Below are positions 52,980-60,759 of a DNA stretch of 64,000 nt, piece by piece; position 1 is the first letter of the stretch, and each line of letters opens with the position of its first letter. This DNA comes from Chitinophaga nivalis (GTDB lineage Bacteria; Bacteroidota; Bacteroidia; Chitinophagales; Chitinophagaceae): contig NZ_JAPDNR010000001.1 in NCBI RefSeq assembly GCF_025989125.1, positions 2,586,301 through 2,650,300 of the forward strand, in the 5' to 3' direction. Position numbers and translations under genes: made by a program. Below the pieces are notes generated by a model, which worked only from the letters and a program-made list of their open reading frames with translations, made no database searches and was not told the origin of the DNA.

Positions 52980-53831
52980 ATGGATGTCCTGCTAAAGAAA
53001 ACGTCTTATCAGCCGCCGCCGCAGCTGCGCCCATATATCGACCGCTGCTGGACCTGTGAAGGGATGGCTGCTGGGGATGCACAGCCTACAATGGCCGCAG
53101 GCACCGGTGCGGAAATGATTTTTCAGCTCAAAGCACCTATGACCATTGTTGCAAAGGATAGTACCTTTTATACCCCTCCTGTTCATACGATTTATTGTAT
53201 CCGCCATCAGTATTATAAAGCACGGATCAACCATACGCATAGCTTTATTGCCGTGCGGTTTAAAGCAGGCGCCATCCGGCATTTCTGTCCTTCTCCGGTG
53301 GCGGCTATCACGGAACAGTTTCCGGATATAAATATGCTTTATGGAGACGAAGGTAAAAGGCTGACGGAAAGTTTATACAATAGTAACAGCTTGTCACAGC
53401 AGCTGGCATTGATCTGGGATTTTCTGCTGCGGCTTTTAAACAACTATCATCGCCCGCATACCCTGGTAGACGAAGCCGTGAGGCAGTTGTATTACAATCG
53501 GGAGCTGCCTGATCTGATTACTTTCAGCGCCAGCCTGGGCAGCAGCTATCGCCAGTTTGAGCGGCTTTTTATCAACTACATAGGCGTCACCCCCAAATCA
53601 TTTCAACAGACGGCGCGCCTGAATAATACCTTAAAACATCTTTTATTCCGCGAGATCAGCAATTATCTGCCGGTGGCATTCGATTTCGGATATTATGATC
53701 AGTCGCACTTCATCAAAGCCTGCAGACGGTTTTTCGGTGATAAACCCGTTGCGATTCTGTCTCCAGCGGGCAGGAATCAGCATTTTTATTTACCCTCTTT
53801 TAATGCATCCGGCTCGATCGATAGAAAATAA
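52980..53831 (+). CDS. AraC family transcriptional regulator with DUF6597-like N-terminus
   Basis: The 283-residue protein starts with a domain of the kind found in many Bacteroidota AraC proteins (SYQPPPQLRPYIDRCWTCEG; IAVRFKAGAIRHFC). A C-terminal AraC HTH region spans about 175-265 (ITFSASLGSSYRQFERLFIN and LPVAFDFGYYDQSHFIKACR). It is a cytoplasmic regulator. Its last 46 bases overlap the 3' end of the convergent gene at 53786. Target unknown; the near-leaderless promoter is typical of regulators in this window. Confidence 0.85.
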   Translation: MDVLLKKTSYQPPPQLRPYIDRCWTCEGMAAGDAQPTMAAGTGAEMIFQLKAPMTIVAKDSTFYTPPVHTIYCIRHQYYKARINHTHSFIAVRFKAGAIRHFCPSPVAAITEQFPDINMLYGDEGKRLTESLYNSNSLSQQLALIWDFLLRLLNNYHRPHTLVDEAVRQLYYNRELPDLITFSASLGSSYRQFERLFINYIGVTPKSFQQTARLNNTLKHLLFREISNYLPVAFDFGYYDQSHFIKACRRFFGDKPVAILSPAGRNQHFYLPSFNASGSIDRK

Positions 53832-54241
53832 ACCTGTAGATCCTTCGATTTCCATCCTTCCATCTTTTTAACAAATGCGGCCAGGTAGGGTTGCAGGAAA
53901 TGATGTTGAAGGCTTTCCTGATTCCGATAGTGTTCTATCAAGGTAAATGCGCCTGCTACGCCTGGTTCCGGATAATACGTGTAATCTATACAACCCGGCT
54001 CTTTTCTCGTTTGTATGGCCAATGTTTCCAGGGCCTGCCGGAATTCTTCGATGGATACCGGCTGGATAAATAGTTTTGCGATAACGAATTTTTCTGTTGT
54101 GGTAATGTGCGTGTGCATGATGGGAGATTTATCAGGAAGTAATTTGCGCCGGTCCGTTATGGGACGGCTGAAAGCCGGTATGGCCAATAGTATGCAGGCA
54201 AGCTGCCATAAACATCGCCTGGTATAATACCTCAATAGCAT
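53786..54241 (-). CDS. Antibiotic-biosynthesis-monooxygenase (ABM) domain protein, probably exported
   Basis: The 151-residue protein has a possible signal peptide (MLLRYYTRRCLWQLACILLA, then IPAFS). An ABM-fold domain follows (about 55-145; FIQPVSIEEFRQALETLAIQ, EPGCIDYTYYPEP, FTLIEHYRNQESLQHHF). Such proteins oxidise quinols or aromatic compounds without cofactor, or degrade heme. Alternatives are a TTG at 54268 or the internal ATG at 54118; the chosen ATG gives a complete signal sequence. It overlaps the AraC gene tail-to-tail by 46 bases. Confidence 0.75.
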   Translation of the reverse strand: MLLRYYTRRCLWQLACILLAIPAFSRPITDRRKLLPDKSPIMHTHITTTEKFVIAKLFIQPVSIEEFRQALETLAIQTRKEPGCIDYTYYPEPGVAGAFTLIEHYRNQESLQHHFLQPYLAAFVKKMEGWKSKDLQVYFLSIEPDALKEGK

Positions 54242-54344
54242 GATGGATGATTTTAAATGATAAGGCAAAACTAGTCCTTGCTATTGCGGGAAAATTGTAA
54301 AAATCTGCCATTGAATGTAAATAACTGGTATGAACAGCGCTATC

Positions 54345-54369
54345 TTTTTCAGGTCGGCATCCTGAAAAA
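54345..54369. repeat. 9-base perfect hairpin in a divergent gap
   Basis: TTTTTCAGG pairs with CCTGAAAAA around a 7-base loop. It lies between two divergently transcribed genes, where a terminator is not expected. Confidence 0.6.
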
Positions 54370-54522
54370 ATGCTACATTTATTTTGTACATCGCCGGTGG
54401 ACATTCCGCCGGCATAAAATGGGTTACAGGTTTTATCTTACACCCCGTTTCCAGCCTTCTACCTAATAGTAATCGTTGTACGTTGACTTTAAAATAATAT
54501 TGCCACTTAAAATTTCACGATC

Positions 54523-55005
54523 ATGAAAAACACACCTGTCACATTAACTATCACGGAAAAGGATGATTTAAACACATTTTTTCAATTTCAGTTGGATAAA
54601 GAAGCCAATTATTTAGCGGCTTTCACGGCTAAAGATCCCAGCGACAAAAATGCCTATATAGAGAAGTATTCCAAATTTTTATTTGACCCGACCATCCATA
54701 TGTGTACCATCAGTGTGAATGATGAAATCGTAGGGAGTATTGCAAAATTTATGATGGAAGGTGAGGCGGAGATTACTTATTGGATAGATCGGAAATACTG
54801 GGGACAGGGAATTGGTACTATGGCGCTGCAAGACTTTTTGAAAATCGAAAAAATAAGGCCTATACGTGGCCGGGTGGCATTCGATAATTATGGTTCACAA
54901 AAGGTGTTAGAGAAATGTGGTTTTGTGAAAACAGGAACCGATAGGGGATTTGCCAATGCCCGGCAAGCAGAAATAGAAGAGTTTATTTATAAATTATCCG
55001 TCTGA
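54523..55005 (+). CDS. GNAT family N-acetyltransferase
   Basis: The 160-residue protein has the GNAT core. The acetyl-CoA pyrophosphate-binding loop is in WIDRKYWGQGIGTMALQDFL (QxxGxG/A-like motif). The preceding strand is EAEITYWID. The C-terminal motif B is RGRVAFDNYGSQKVLEKCGF. It should acetylate an amine of an unknown small molecule or protein. It stands alone with its own upstream gap. Confidence 0.85.
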   Translation: MKNTPVTLTITEKDDLNTFFQFQLDKEANYLAAFTAKDPSDKNAYIEKYSKFLFDPTIHMCTISVNDEIVGSIAKFMMEGEAEITYWIDRKYWGQGIGTMALQDFLKIEKIRPIRGRVAFDNYGSQKVLEKCGFVKTGTDRGFANARQAEIEEFIYKLSV

Positions 55006-55194
55006 ATCATTTGATATTCCATTACAGGATACCGATTGAAATGCCATAAAATTACGGGATATCATAAAATGTTGTTGCTGTAAAAATGGCTACATTGCAT
55101 TGGTAACTATTTAGATATGGAATGTATGTGTGGTTGGGTAATACCTGCCCGTTGCTTTTGTCCGGTGGCCGGAGCAGCACAAACACGAATATCT

Positions 55195-55202
55195 TATCTT
55201 TA
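55195..55202 (+). promoter_or_regulatory. -7-like box (TATCTTTA)
   Basis: The box lies seven bases before the ATG at 55210 and differs from TAnnTTTG only at the last base, giving a near-leaderless transcript. Confidence 0.4.
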
Positions 55203-55209
55203 ATAAACT

Positions 55210-55791
55210 ATGTTTGAACAGATTGACCAATACGTTGACCGTATTATATCACTTACACCAGAAGAGCGGGAAGTATTTCATTCCCTGCTGAAATTCAGGC
55301 GGGTGAGAAAGCGTACTTACCTGTTGCAGGAAAACGACATCTGCGATTTTGAGGCGTATATTGTCAAAGGATGTATTCGGACCTATTATCTGAGTGATGA
55401 TGGTACAGAAACCATACTTTCCTTTGCCATAGAAGATTGGTGGGTAAGTGATCCGTACAGTTTTACAGAACAGACGCCTTCCAATATGTTTATCGAATCA
55501 CTGGAAGATTGTGAGTTGCTGATAATTGACTATAAAAGCAAAGCAACGCTGTATGAAAAAATACCCAAGTTTGAAACGTTGTTTCGCCTGTTGATACAAA
55601 GATCACTCTTTGCGCTGCAGAAGCGTTTCCACAGCCTTGTTTCGCAAACTGCCGAACAGCGGTACCTGGCTTTTATCGAGAAATACCCCCAGGTGGTACA
55701 GCGTGTACCACAGAACCAGATTGCCCGTTACCTGGGAGTATCGCCTGAATTTTTGAGCAAAGTGCGCAGCACCATGCATAAAAAGAAATAG
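55210..55791 (+). CDS. Crp/Fnr family transcriptional regulator
   Basis: The 193-residue protein has a cyclic-nucleotide-binding-type beta-roll (RKRTYLLQENDICDFEAYIV; CIRTYYLSDDGTETI) and a C-terminal HTH (VPQNQIARYLGVSPEFLSKV). It shares its layout with the regulator at 5967. It converges on the quinone-detoxification operon: its stop codon is only three bases from the stop of the esterase gene at 55795. It could regulate that operon, but position alone does not show it. Confidence 0.88.
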   Translation: MFEQIDQYVDRIISLTPEEREVFHSLLKFRRVRKRTYLLQENDICDFEAYIVKGCIRTYYLSDDGTETILSFAIEDWWVSDPYSFTEQTPSNMFIESLEDCELLIIDYKSKATLYEKIPKFETLFRLLIQRSLFALQKRFHSLVSQTAEQRYLAFIEKYPQVVQRVPQNQIARYLGVSPEFLSKVRSTMHKKK

Positions 55792-55794
55792 CGG

Positions 55795-56412
55795 TTAGCT
55801 GAATATTAGTTCATTAGCCAGTCTGATCTCATCTTCGATAATCGTATGTCCCATATCATCGTAGATTTTTTCTGTTACATGGGCGCCCATTGCCTGCAAT
55901 AAAGCAGTTGATTCATGTACCCGTTGCACGGGTACATGAAAATCGGGGTTAGAACTGCCAATGAAAACCGGCATGCCCGCAAATGTTCCGGTATAGTTTT
56001 CCGGGTAAACCTGATCGCCAATCAGGCCTCCTGTGAAGGCAACCGCGCCGCCATATCTTGCGGCATTTCTGGCGATGAATTCGAGGGTCAGACAGGCGCC
56101 CTGAGAAAATCCCATAAAGTAAATATGCTCGCGGGCGATGCCCTGTTGTTGCAATCCGTCTGTCATCTTTTTTAGCAGATCCAGTGCGGAAGACAGCCAC
56201 GGCTCATTCTGTGCCGGCGGAGCCAGGAAGGACTGCGGGTACCAGGAATGATTGGTAGCCTGAGGCGCCAGTAACGCAAAGTCATCCACCGGGAACCAGT
56301 TGGCGAGTGACAGGATATCTGTTGCCGAAGCACCTCTGCCATGTACCAGGATCAACGCTTTCGAAGCAGCGGTTATAGGCTTTCCCGAGGTGATAATATT
56401 TTCTGTATGCAT
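55795..56412 (-). CDS. MhqD-like carboxylesterase/phospholipase family hydrolase
   Basis: The 205-residue alpha/beta hydrolase has the oxyanion stretch LILVHGRGASATD, nucleophile elbow GFSQGACL, and a histidine in YDDMGHTI. This is the layout of the small carboxylesterase group containing Bacillus MhqD. Active-site Ser, Asp and His all appear present. It follows the ring-cleaving dioxygenase by 18 bases, the same pairing as mhqO/mhqD, so it probably hydrolyses ring-cleavage products or conjugates in quinone detoxification. It is the last gene of the four-gene operon. Confidence 0.83.
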   Translation of the reverse strand: MHTENIITSGKPITAASKALILVHGRGASATDILSLANWFPVDDFALLAPQATNHSWYPQSFLAPPAQNEPWLSSALDLLKKMTDGLQQQGIAREHIYFMGFSQGACLTLEFIARNAARYGGAVAFTGGLIGDQVYPENYTGTFAGMPVFIGSSNPDFHVPVQRVHESTALLQAMGAHVTEKIYDDMGHTIIEDEIRLANELIFS

Positions 56413-56430
56413 AAAAATCTCCTGTTAAAA

Positions 56431-57366
56431 TTATTTCAATACCGGTAACAACTTTTCTATCTCTTCTCTGGCTGCCTCATATTGGTCGGGGAGCTGGAGA
56501 CTTGTACCGAGTTGTTCGAGTGGCTCATCTACTGTAAAACCAGGGTTGTCGGTCGCTATTTCAAATAACACGCCACCTGGCTCCCTGAAATAGAGAGAGT
56601 AGAAATAATCCCGGTCTATTTTAGGCGTAATCTGTAATCCTTTGCTCAATATCTTTTCGCGGTATTCCATCTGAATATCATCGTTGGCTACCCTGAAAGC
56701 CACATGGTGATTGATACCACCGCCATTAAGACCGCGTTTGCCATCAGGTAATGCCAGCAAGTCGATGATAGCTGCATGGGGTACTGCATCAGTAGCAAAG
56801 CGATAACGATTGCCTTCCTGGGAAAGCAGGTGATAACCGAATATATCCGTCAGCACGTCGGCAGTAGCATCTATTTCTTTCAATGACAAAGTGGTACTGT
56901 GGAATCCCCTGGTTGCTATATCTGCTTTTACTTCCGCTGTTTGCCATGGTATTCTGGTATCTGGTACGGAAGGTACGAGCAGGGTGATATGCAGCCCATC
57001 AGGATCCGTGAAGGAGAGATAAGACTCGCCGAAACGTTCCTGTATTTCGGAAAAGGCAACATTAAAACGCGACAGCCGTTCTTTCCAGGCCTCCAGGCTA
57101 CCTGCAGGCACTGCATAGGTAATCTCAGTGGCCATACCTGTTCCTGCACGACCAGGTGTAATATTTGCCCAGGGAAAGAACGTCAGGATAGTGCCAGGCG
57201 TGCCCTGTTCATTCCCATAATAGAAGTGATAAGTACCCGGATCATCGAAGTTGACCGTTTTCTTTACCATTCTGAGCCCAAGTACCTGTGTGTAAAAATC
57301 ATAGTTGCGTTGGGCATCTCCTGCAATAGCAGTAATATGGTGAAGCCCCAGTATTTGTTTTTCCAT
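56431..57366 (-). CDS. Ring-cleaving dioxygenase, MhqO-like (vicinal oxygen chelate fold)
   Basis: The 311-residue protein is built from two glyoxalase-like halves. The first begins LGLHHITAIAGDAQRNYDFY. The second contains NHHVAFRVANDDIQ and the C-terminal metal glutamate in PGGVLFEIATDNPGF. Metal ligands His, His, Glu appear intact. MhqO-type enzymes are linked to resistance to catechol and hydroquinone. It lies between the unknown 105-residue gene (11 bases upstream) and the esterase (18 bases downstream). Confidence 0.88.
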   Translation of the reverse strand: MEKQILGLHHITAIAGDAQRNYDFYTQVLGLRMVKKTVNFDDPGTYHFYYGNEQGTPGTILTFFPWANITPGRAGTGMATEITYAVPAGSLEAWKERLSRFNVAFSEIQERFGESYLSFTDPDGLHITLLVPSVPDTRIPWQTAEVKADIATRGFHSTTLSLKEIDATADVLTDIFGYHLLSQEGNRYRFATDAVPHAAIIDLLALPDGKRGLNGGGINHHVAFRVANDDIQMEYREKILSKGLQITPKIDRDYFYSLYFREPGGVLFEIATDNPGFTVDEPLEQLGTSLQLPDQYEAAREEIEKLLPVLK

Positions 57367-57377
57367 CCTGTTTTAAT

Positions 57378-57695
57378 TTATTGTTGGTGATCTAGTGCGG
57401 CGCGCAGTTCATTTTCGAGCAATCCACTGCCACCTCCATAATGTCTTATAATAATTGTTGTTAAATGACGTGCTGTTACTGCTGCACGGAATGCGGCTTC
57501 ATCGGTCGTACTTACGCCTACGCAGAGTAGAATGGCATCATAGTTTCCCGTGCCGATTTTTTCCAATGCTGCAGCGGGGGTGAGTGCTATCACACCTTCC
57601 CAGCCATCGTGGCTGTTAAGCAGCCGTTCTACTACTTGCATAATGGCAGCATCATATCCGATAGCCAGTAGTTTTAATTGTATGTTGTTGTTCAT
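57378..57695 (-). CDS. Receiver-like hypothetical protein in the quinone operon
   Basis: The 105-residue protein has alternating strands and helices (LKLLAIGYDAAIMQVVERLL; YDAILLCVGVSTTDEAAF) resembling a response-regulator receiver fold, but the conserved phosphoacceptor pocket is not complete. The role is unknown. It lies 11 bases before the dioxygenase and 11 bases after the pirin gene, so it is certainly part of the same operon. Confidence 0.65.
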   Translation of the reverse strand: MNNNIQLKLLAIGYDAAIMQVVERLLNSHDGWEGVIALTPAAALEKIGTGNYDAILLCVGVSTTDEAAFRAAVTARHLTTIIIRHYGGGSGLLENELRAALDHQQ

Positions 57696-57706
57696 GTTAG
57701 TAATTG

Positions 57707-58429
57707 TTACGGATGAATATGCATGGGTACCTCCATGATCAATAAACGGGCGTTATTATTCTCCGCTTTCACGGTTATACCGGAAGTATCCCATATCCCC
57801 AGTCCGTCTCTGGCAGACAGCTCTTTACCATCAATGGTGAAACGTCCTGCTATCGCGAATGCATATACGCCGTTGCCTGGTTGATGTACCGGATAAGTAA
57901 AGGAGCTGCCGGCGTCAAAATTTCCCATGCTGAACCATACATCTTTGCGGACATATATTCCGTTGGAATCGTCTGGCGCAATAAAGGTATGCAGCTGATT
58001 ACCGGTGGCATGTTGTGTCAGGTCGCCCAGGGTATATCGTGGCGGTGTATTCAGCACTTCCGGGTAAACCCATATCTGGAGAAATTCGGCTACTTCTTCG
58101 GTGCTGTTATTGTATTCACTGTGAAACAGACCGCTGCCGGCATGCATGACCTGAATAGTGCCTGCAGCTGCAACAGCCTTATTGCCTGCGGAGTCTTCAT
58201 GTTTAAGACTTCCTTTCAGCGGAATGCTGATAATTTCCATATTGTCATGCGGATGAAGTCCAAATCCTTTACCTCCCGGCAAGCTGTCGTCATTCAGTAC
58301 CCGCAGTGCACCAAAGCCCATCCGCCTGGGGTTGTAATAATCGCCAAAACTGAATGTCTTCCGGCTATCCAGCCAGTCATGATGAGCATGCTCCCGGGTA
58401 GCTGATTGGTGAAAAATATACTGTGCCAT
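57707..58429 (-). CDS. Pirin family protein
   Basis: The 240-residue bicupin has the pirin signature near the N-terminus (DWLDSRKTFSFGDYYNPRRM, then NDDSLPGGKGFGLHPHDNME). The iron-ligand set appears complete: HPH in the first motif and H/E in GLFHSEYN. Some pirins, like bacterial YhhW, are quercetin dioxygenases. Others act as redox sensors. It is the first gene of the quinone operon, 57 bases downstream of the operator candidate at 58486. Confidence 0.9.
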   Translation of the reverse strand: MAQYIFHQSATREHAHHDWLDSRKTFSFGDYYNPRRMGFGALRVLNDDSLPGGKGFGLHPHDNMEIISIPLKGSLKHEDSAGNKAVAAAGTIQVMHAGSGLFHSEYNNSTEEVAEFLQIWVYPEVLNTPPRYTLGDLTQHATGNQLHTFIAPDDSNGIYVRKDVWFSMGNFDAGSSFTYPVHQPGNGVYAFAIAGRFTIDGKELSARDGLGIWDTSGITVKAENNNARLLIMEVPMHIHP

Positions 58430-58485
58430 TGCTTTTACATTTATAGAACAAAGTTCCGTTGTATCAGTTTTCTCGCCTATAAACC

Positions 58486-58516
58486 AGATTAAGAAACCGG
58501 CTTAATCTAGATTAAG
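58486..58516. promoter_or_regulatory. Three half-site operator candidate of the quinone operon
   Basis: A perfect 16-base palindrome, CTTAATCTAGATTAAG (58501-58516), is preceded by a third copy of its half-site, AGATTAAG (58486-58493), seven bases away, so that an inverted pair and a palindrome share the middle half-site. It is about 57 bases upstream of the pirin start codon. The layout suits cooperative binding of a dimeric winged-helix (MarR- or HxlR-type) regulator, but no such gene is in the window. Confidence 0.6.
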
Positions 58517-58536
58517 AATTTCGGACTCCTGTAAAG

Positions 58537-58567
58537 TCAATGGCCCGGAGGAACTCTGGGCCATTGA
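58537..58567 (-). terminator. Hairpin terminator-like element after the haloperoxidase remnant
   Basis: TCAATGGCCC pairs perfectly with GGGCCATTGA around an 11-base loop, 20 bases beyond the remnant's original stop codon. The T-run after it is weak. Confidence 0.5.
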
Positions 58568-58587
58568 TTACCATATAGTGGCTTATA

Positions 58588-58936
58588 TTATGCTTTGATA
58601 AAGGCCAGCATAGCAGCTTCGGTTGTAGGCATGCCATGGGGGGAAGCCGGGATAGGAAATCAGCTGTCCGTTCTTCAACAGTTTAGCTGCAATCACAGCC
58701 GTAGTAGCAATGGGAACAATCTGGTCATCTTCACCATGCATGACCAACACAGGAATATCTACACTTTTAAGGTCGGCAGTAAAATCAGTTGCTGAAAATG
58801 TTTTAATACAATCATAGAGGGCTTTGATAGCGCCCATCATTCCCTGCCGCCACCAATTATCCATAATGCCCTGTGATTTTTTGGCGCCTTCCCGATTGTA
58901 GCCATAGAAGGGAATCATGAAGTCCTGAAAAAACTG
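58588..58936 (-). pseudogene. Haloperoxidase/alpha-beta hydrolase remnant, 5'-truncated and frameshifted
   Basis: The visible frame (MIPFYGYNREGAKKSQ, then VDIPVLVMHGEDDQIVPI) matches the C-terminal 40% of non-heme chloroperoxidase-type hydrolases. It begins at QFFQDF (58936), directly after an in-frame stop, so the first ~160 residues, including the nucleophile serine, are missing. A run of six G on the plus strand (58638-58643) shifts the frame: the present tail reads YPGFPPWHAY, while removal of one base restores YPGFPHGMPTTEAAMLAFIK and the normal stop at 58588. Both ends are therefore damaged. It is now a remnant between the pirin promoter and the sigma-factor promoter. Confidence 0.85.
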
Positions 58937-59020
58937 TTAACGGCGGTGAAAAATCGATCCCACCGCATTCTTTAATATTTTGATAACACAGGCATCTCCA
59001 TATCTTCCCTAGAAGGTTTA

Positions 59021-59028
59021 TAATTTTG
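59021..59028 (+). promoter_or_regulatory. -7 box (TAATTTTG)
   Basis: This exact TAnnTTTG match is 11 bases before the ATG at 59040. Confidence 0.5.
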
Positions 59029-59039
59029 CAGCGCAAACT

Positions 59040-59636
59040 ATGCCGATACAGGACTACATTTTTGAGGATGATGCCACTGCTGCGAGTGCCTTGCAACAGG
59101 GGAATACTGCAGCGCTGGCGTACCTGTACGAGAAATATTGTCCACTGGTATACCGCTTTTTATATCCCTACTGTCACGACCAGCAACTCGCAGAAGAGAT
59201 TGCACAGGACGCATTTGTACGTCTCTGGGACAAAAGAAGTAAAGTCAATCCTGCCCTCAATTGCAGAAATCTGCTCTTTACCATCGCCCGCAACCTGCTG
59301 ACGGATCATATGCGCAGTGTGAAAAACCAACCCCGTCTTTCTGGGGAGGTGACCTTTGACACGGAACCAGCTACCGAAACGACTTATCAGAGCATCATAC
59401 TGGCCGACCTGCATAAGCAAACTGCCGCCGCCATTGCACAATTACCTGCCCGGAGCCGGGAGGTATATACATTAAGCCGCCAGCACCATCTTACCCACAA
59501 AGAGATTGCGTACTCCCTGAACATCTCTGTGAAGGCGGTAGAAAAACATCTTTCCATCGCGCTCAAACATCTCCGTGTATTTTGTAACAAACACCTGATG
59601 GAAATCTCCATTGTTACCGGAATATTAAGTCTTTAA
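59040..59636 (+). CDS. ECF RNA polymerase sigma-70 factor
   Basis: The 198-residue protein has sigma region 2 (about 20-95; YLYEKYCPLVYRFLYPYCHD, then LAEEIAQDAFVRLWDKRSK). Region 4 covers about 130-185 (LPARSREVYTLSRQHHLTHK, with the HTH EIAYSLNISVKAVEKHLSIA). It pairs with the FecR gene 56 bases downstream and the TonB receptor after it. It is distinct in sequence from the sigma factor at 9659. Its 5' side abuts the haloperoxidase remnant. Confidence 0.92.
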   Translation: MPIQDYIFEDDATAASALQQGNTAALAYLYEKYCPLVYRFLYPYCHDQQLAEEIAQDAFVRLWDKRSKVNPALNCRNLLFTIARNLLTDHMRSVKNQPRLSGEVTFDTEPATETTYQSIILADLHKQTAAAIAQLPARSREVYTLSRQHHLTHKEIAYSLNISVKAVEKHLSIALKHLRVFCNKHLMEISIVTGILSL

Positions 59637-59692
59637 AAAAAATAATTTTCAGGGTAGGGTACCATCTCCCTGTATCCGTATAACTGGTGTAT

Positions 59693-60685
59693 ATGATATC
59701 ATCACCTTTCGACAGCGATATGCTGGAACGTTTTTTTAATGGCAACAGCACACCTGCAGAACATAGCCAGATCATGGAATGGCTGCAGACACTGCCAGCC
59801 AGCCAGCGGGATGCCTTTTTTGACAGGCATTTATCCCAACTGGAACAGCTGGCGCCCGTGCCGGGAGAAGCACAACTGGCTTCTTTTGAAACGATACGCC
59901 CGATGCTGAAAAAACGTACCACTATTGTGGCGATAGCTGGTTGGTGTAGTGTAGCGGCTGCATTGGCGGGATTGTATTTATGGTGTATGCCGGTATCGCA
60001 GCCGGCGCCGGTAGCGCAAACCGTAGTAGCAGCACCTATGCCAGCATCAGAACAACTGCATTATCAGAATACATCTGCACAAAAACAACAGCTACGCTTG
60101 CCGGATTCCTCTGTGGTAATACTATCGGCAGGAGCGGAGATTACGTATCCAGCTCATTTTACGCAGCACAGAACAGTAACGATGAGTGGTACCGTATATT
60201 TTGATGTAAAAAAAGATCCGCATCATCCGTTTGTGGTGCAATCAGGGGCGATAAAAACAACCGTGCTGGGTACTTCCTTCACGATAACAGATAAGGCCCT
60301 TCATAAAGCATGGAACATCCAGGTACACACGGGCAAGGTGCAGGTAGGAACGGGTAGCGGCACGCCTATATTACTGGCAGCCGGCGAAAAAGCCAGCTAC
60401 CGCGCGGTAACAGGCATGCTGGCCAAACACCATCCGGTAGCGGCGCCAGCACCGGTTATAAAAACATGGACAAATATTGCATTTGACCACACGCCATTAC
60501 GCACCGTGATAAAAGCCATCGAAGAGAAATATCAGGTTACAGTCATACTGAAAAATAAAGAACTGGAAGACAAACCTGTCAGCCTGTTCATCAAAGCACA
60601 AACACTGAATGACCTATTGGAGGAGCTGCATACAGCCTTTCACATCAGGTATGAAATAACGGGAGAGCAAGTCATCATATACTAA
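59693..60685 (+). CDS. FecR family anti-sigma factor
   Basis: The 330-residue protein has a cytoplasmic N-terminus (about 1-75), one membrane segment (about 84-99, TIVAIAGWCSVAAALA), and a FecR domain with LPDSSVVILSAGAEITYP and IKTTVLGTSFTITD. A C-terminal DUF4974/STN-like domain ends it (about 265-330; FDHTPLRTVIKAIEEKYQVT). A GTG at 59687 is a possible alternative start; the ATG at 59693 is used. It should hold the sigma factor at 59040 inactive. Confidence 0.9.
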   Translation: MISSPFDSDMLERFFNGNSTPAEHSQIMEWLQTLPASQRDAFFDRHLSQLEQLAPVPGEAQLASFETIRPMLKKRTTIVAIAGWCSVAAALAGLYLWCMPVSQPAPVAQTVVAAPMPASEQLHYQNTSAQKQQLRLPDSSVVILSAGAEITYPAHFTQHRTVTMSGTVYFDVKKDPHHPFVVQSGAIKTTVLGTSFTITDKALHKAWNIQVHTGKVQVGTGSGTPILLAAGEKASYRAVTGMLAKHHPVAAPAPVIKTWTNIAFDHTPLRTVIKAIEEKYQVTVILKNKELEDKPVSLFIKAQTLNDLLEELHTAFHIRYEITGEQVIIY

Positions 60686-60759
60686 CATTTTAATCATTGC
60701 AGTTGATAATGCCTGTGTATAACAGGTACGGGCATTGTATTATCTAAACTATAACAGGT

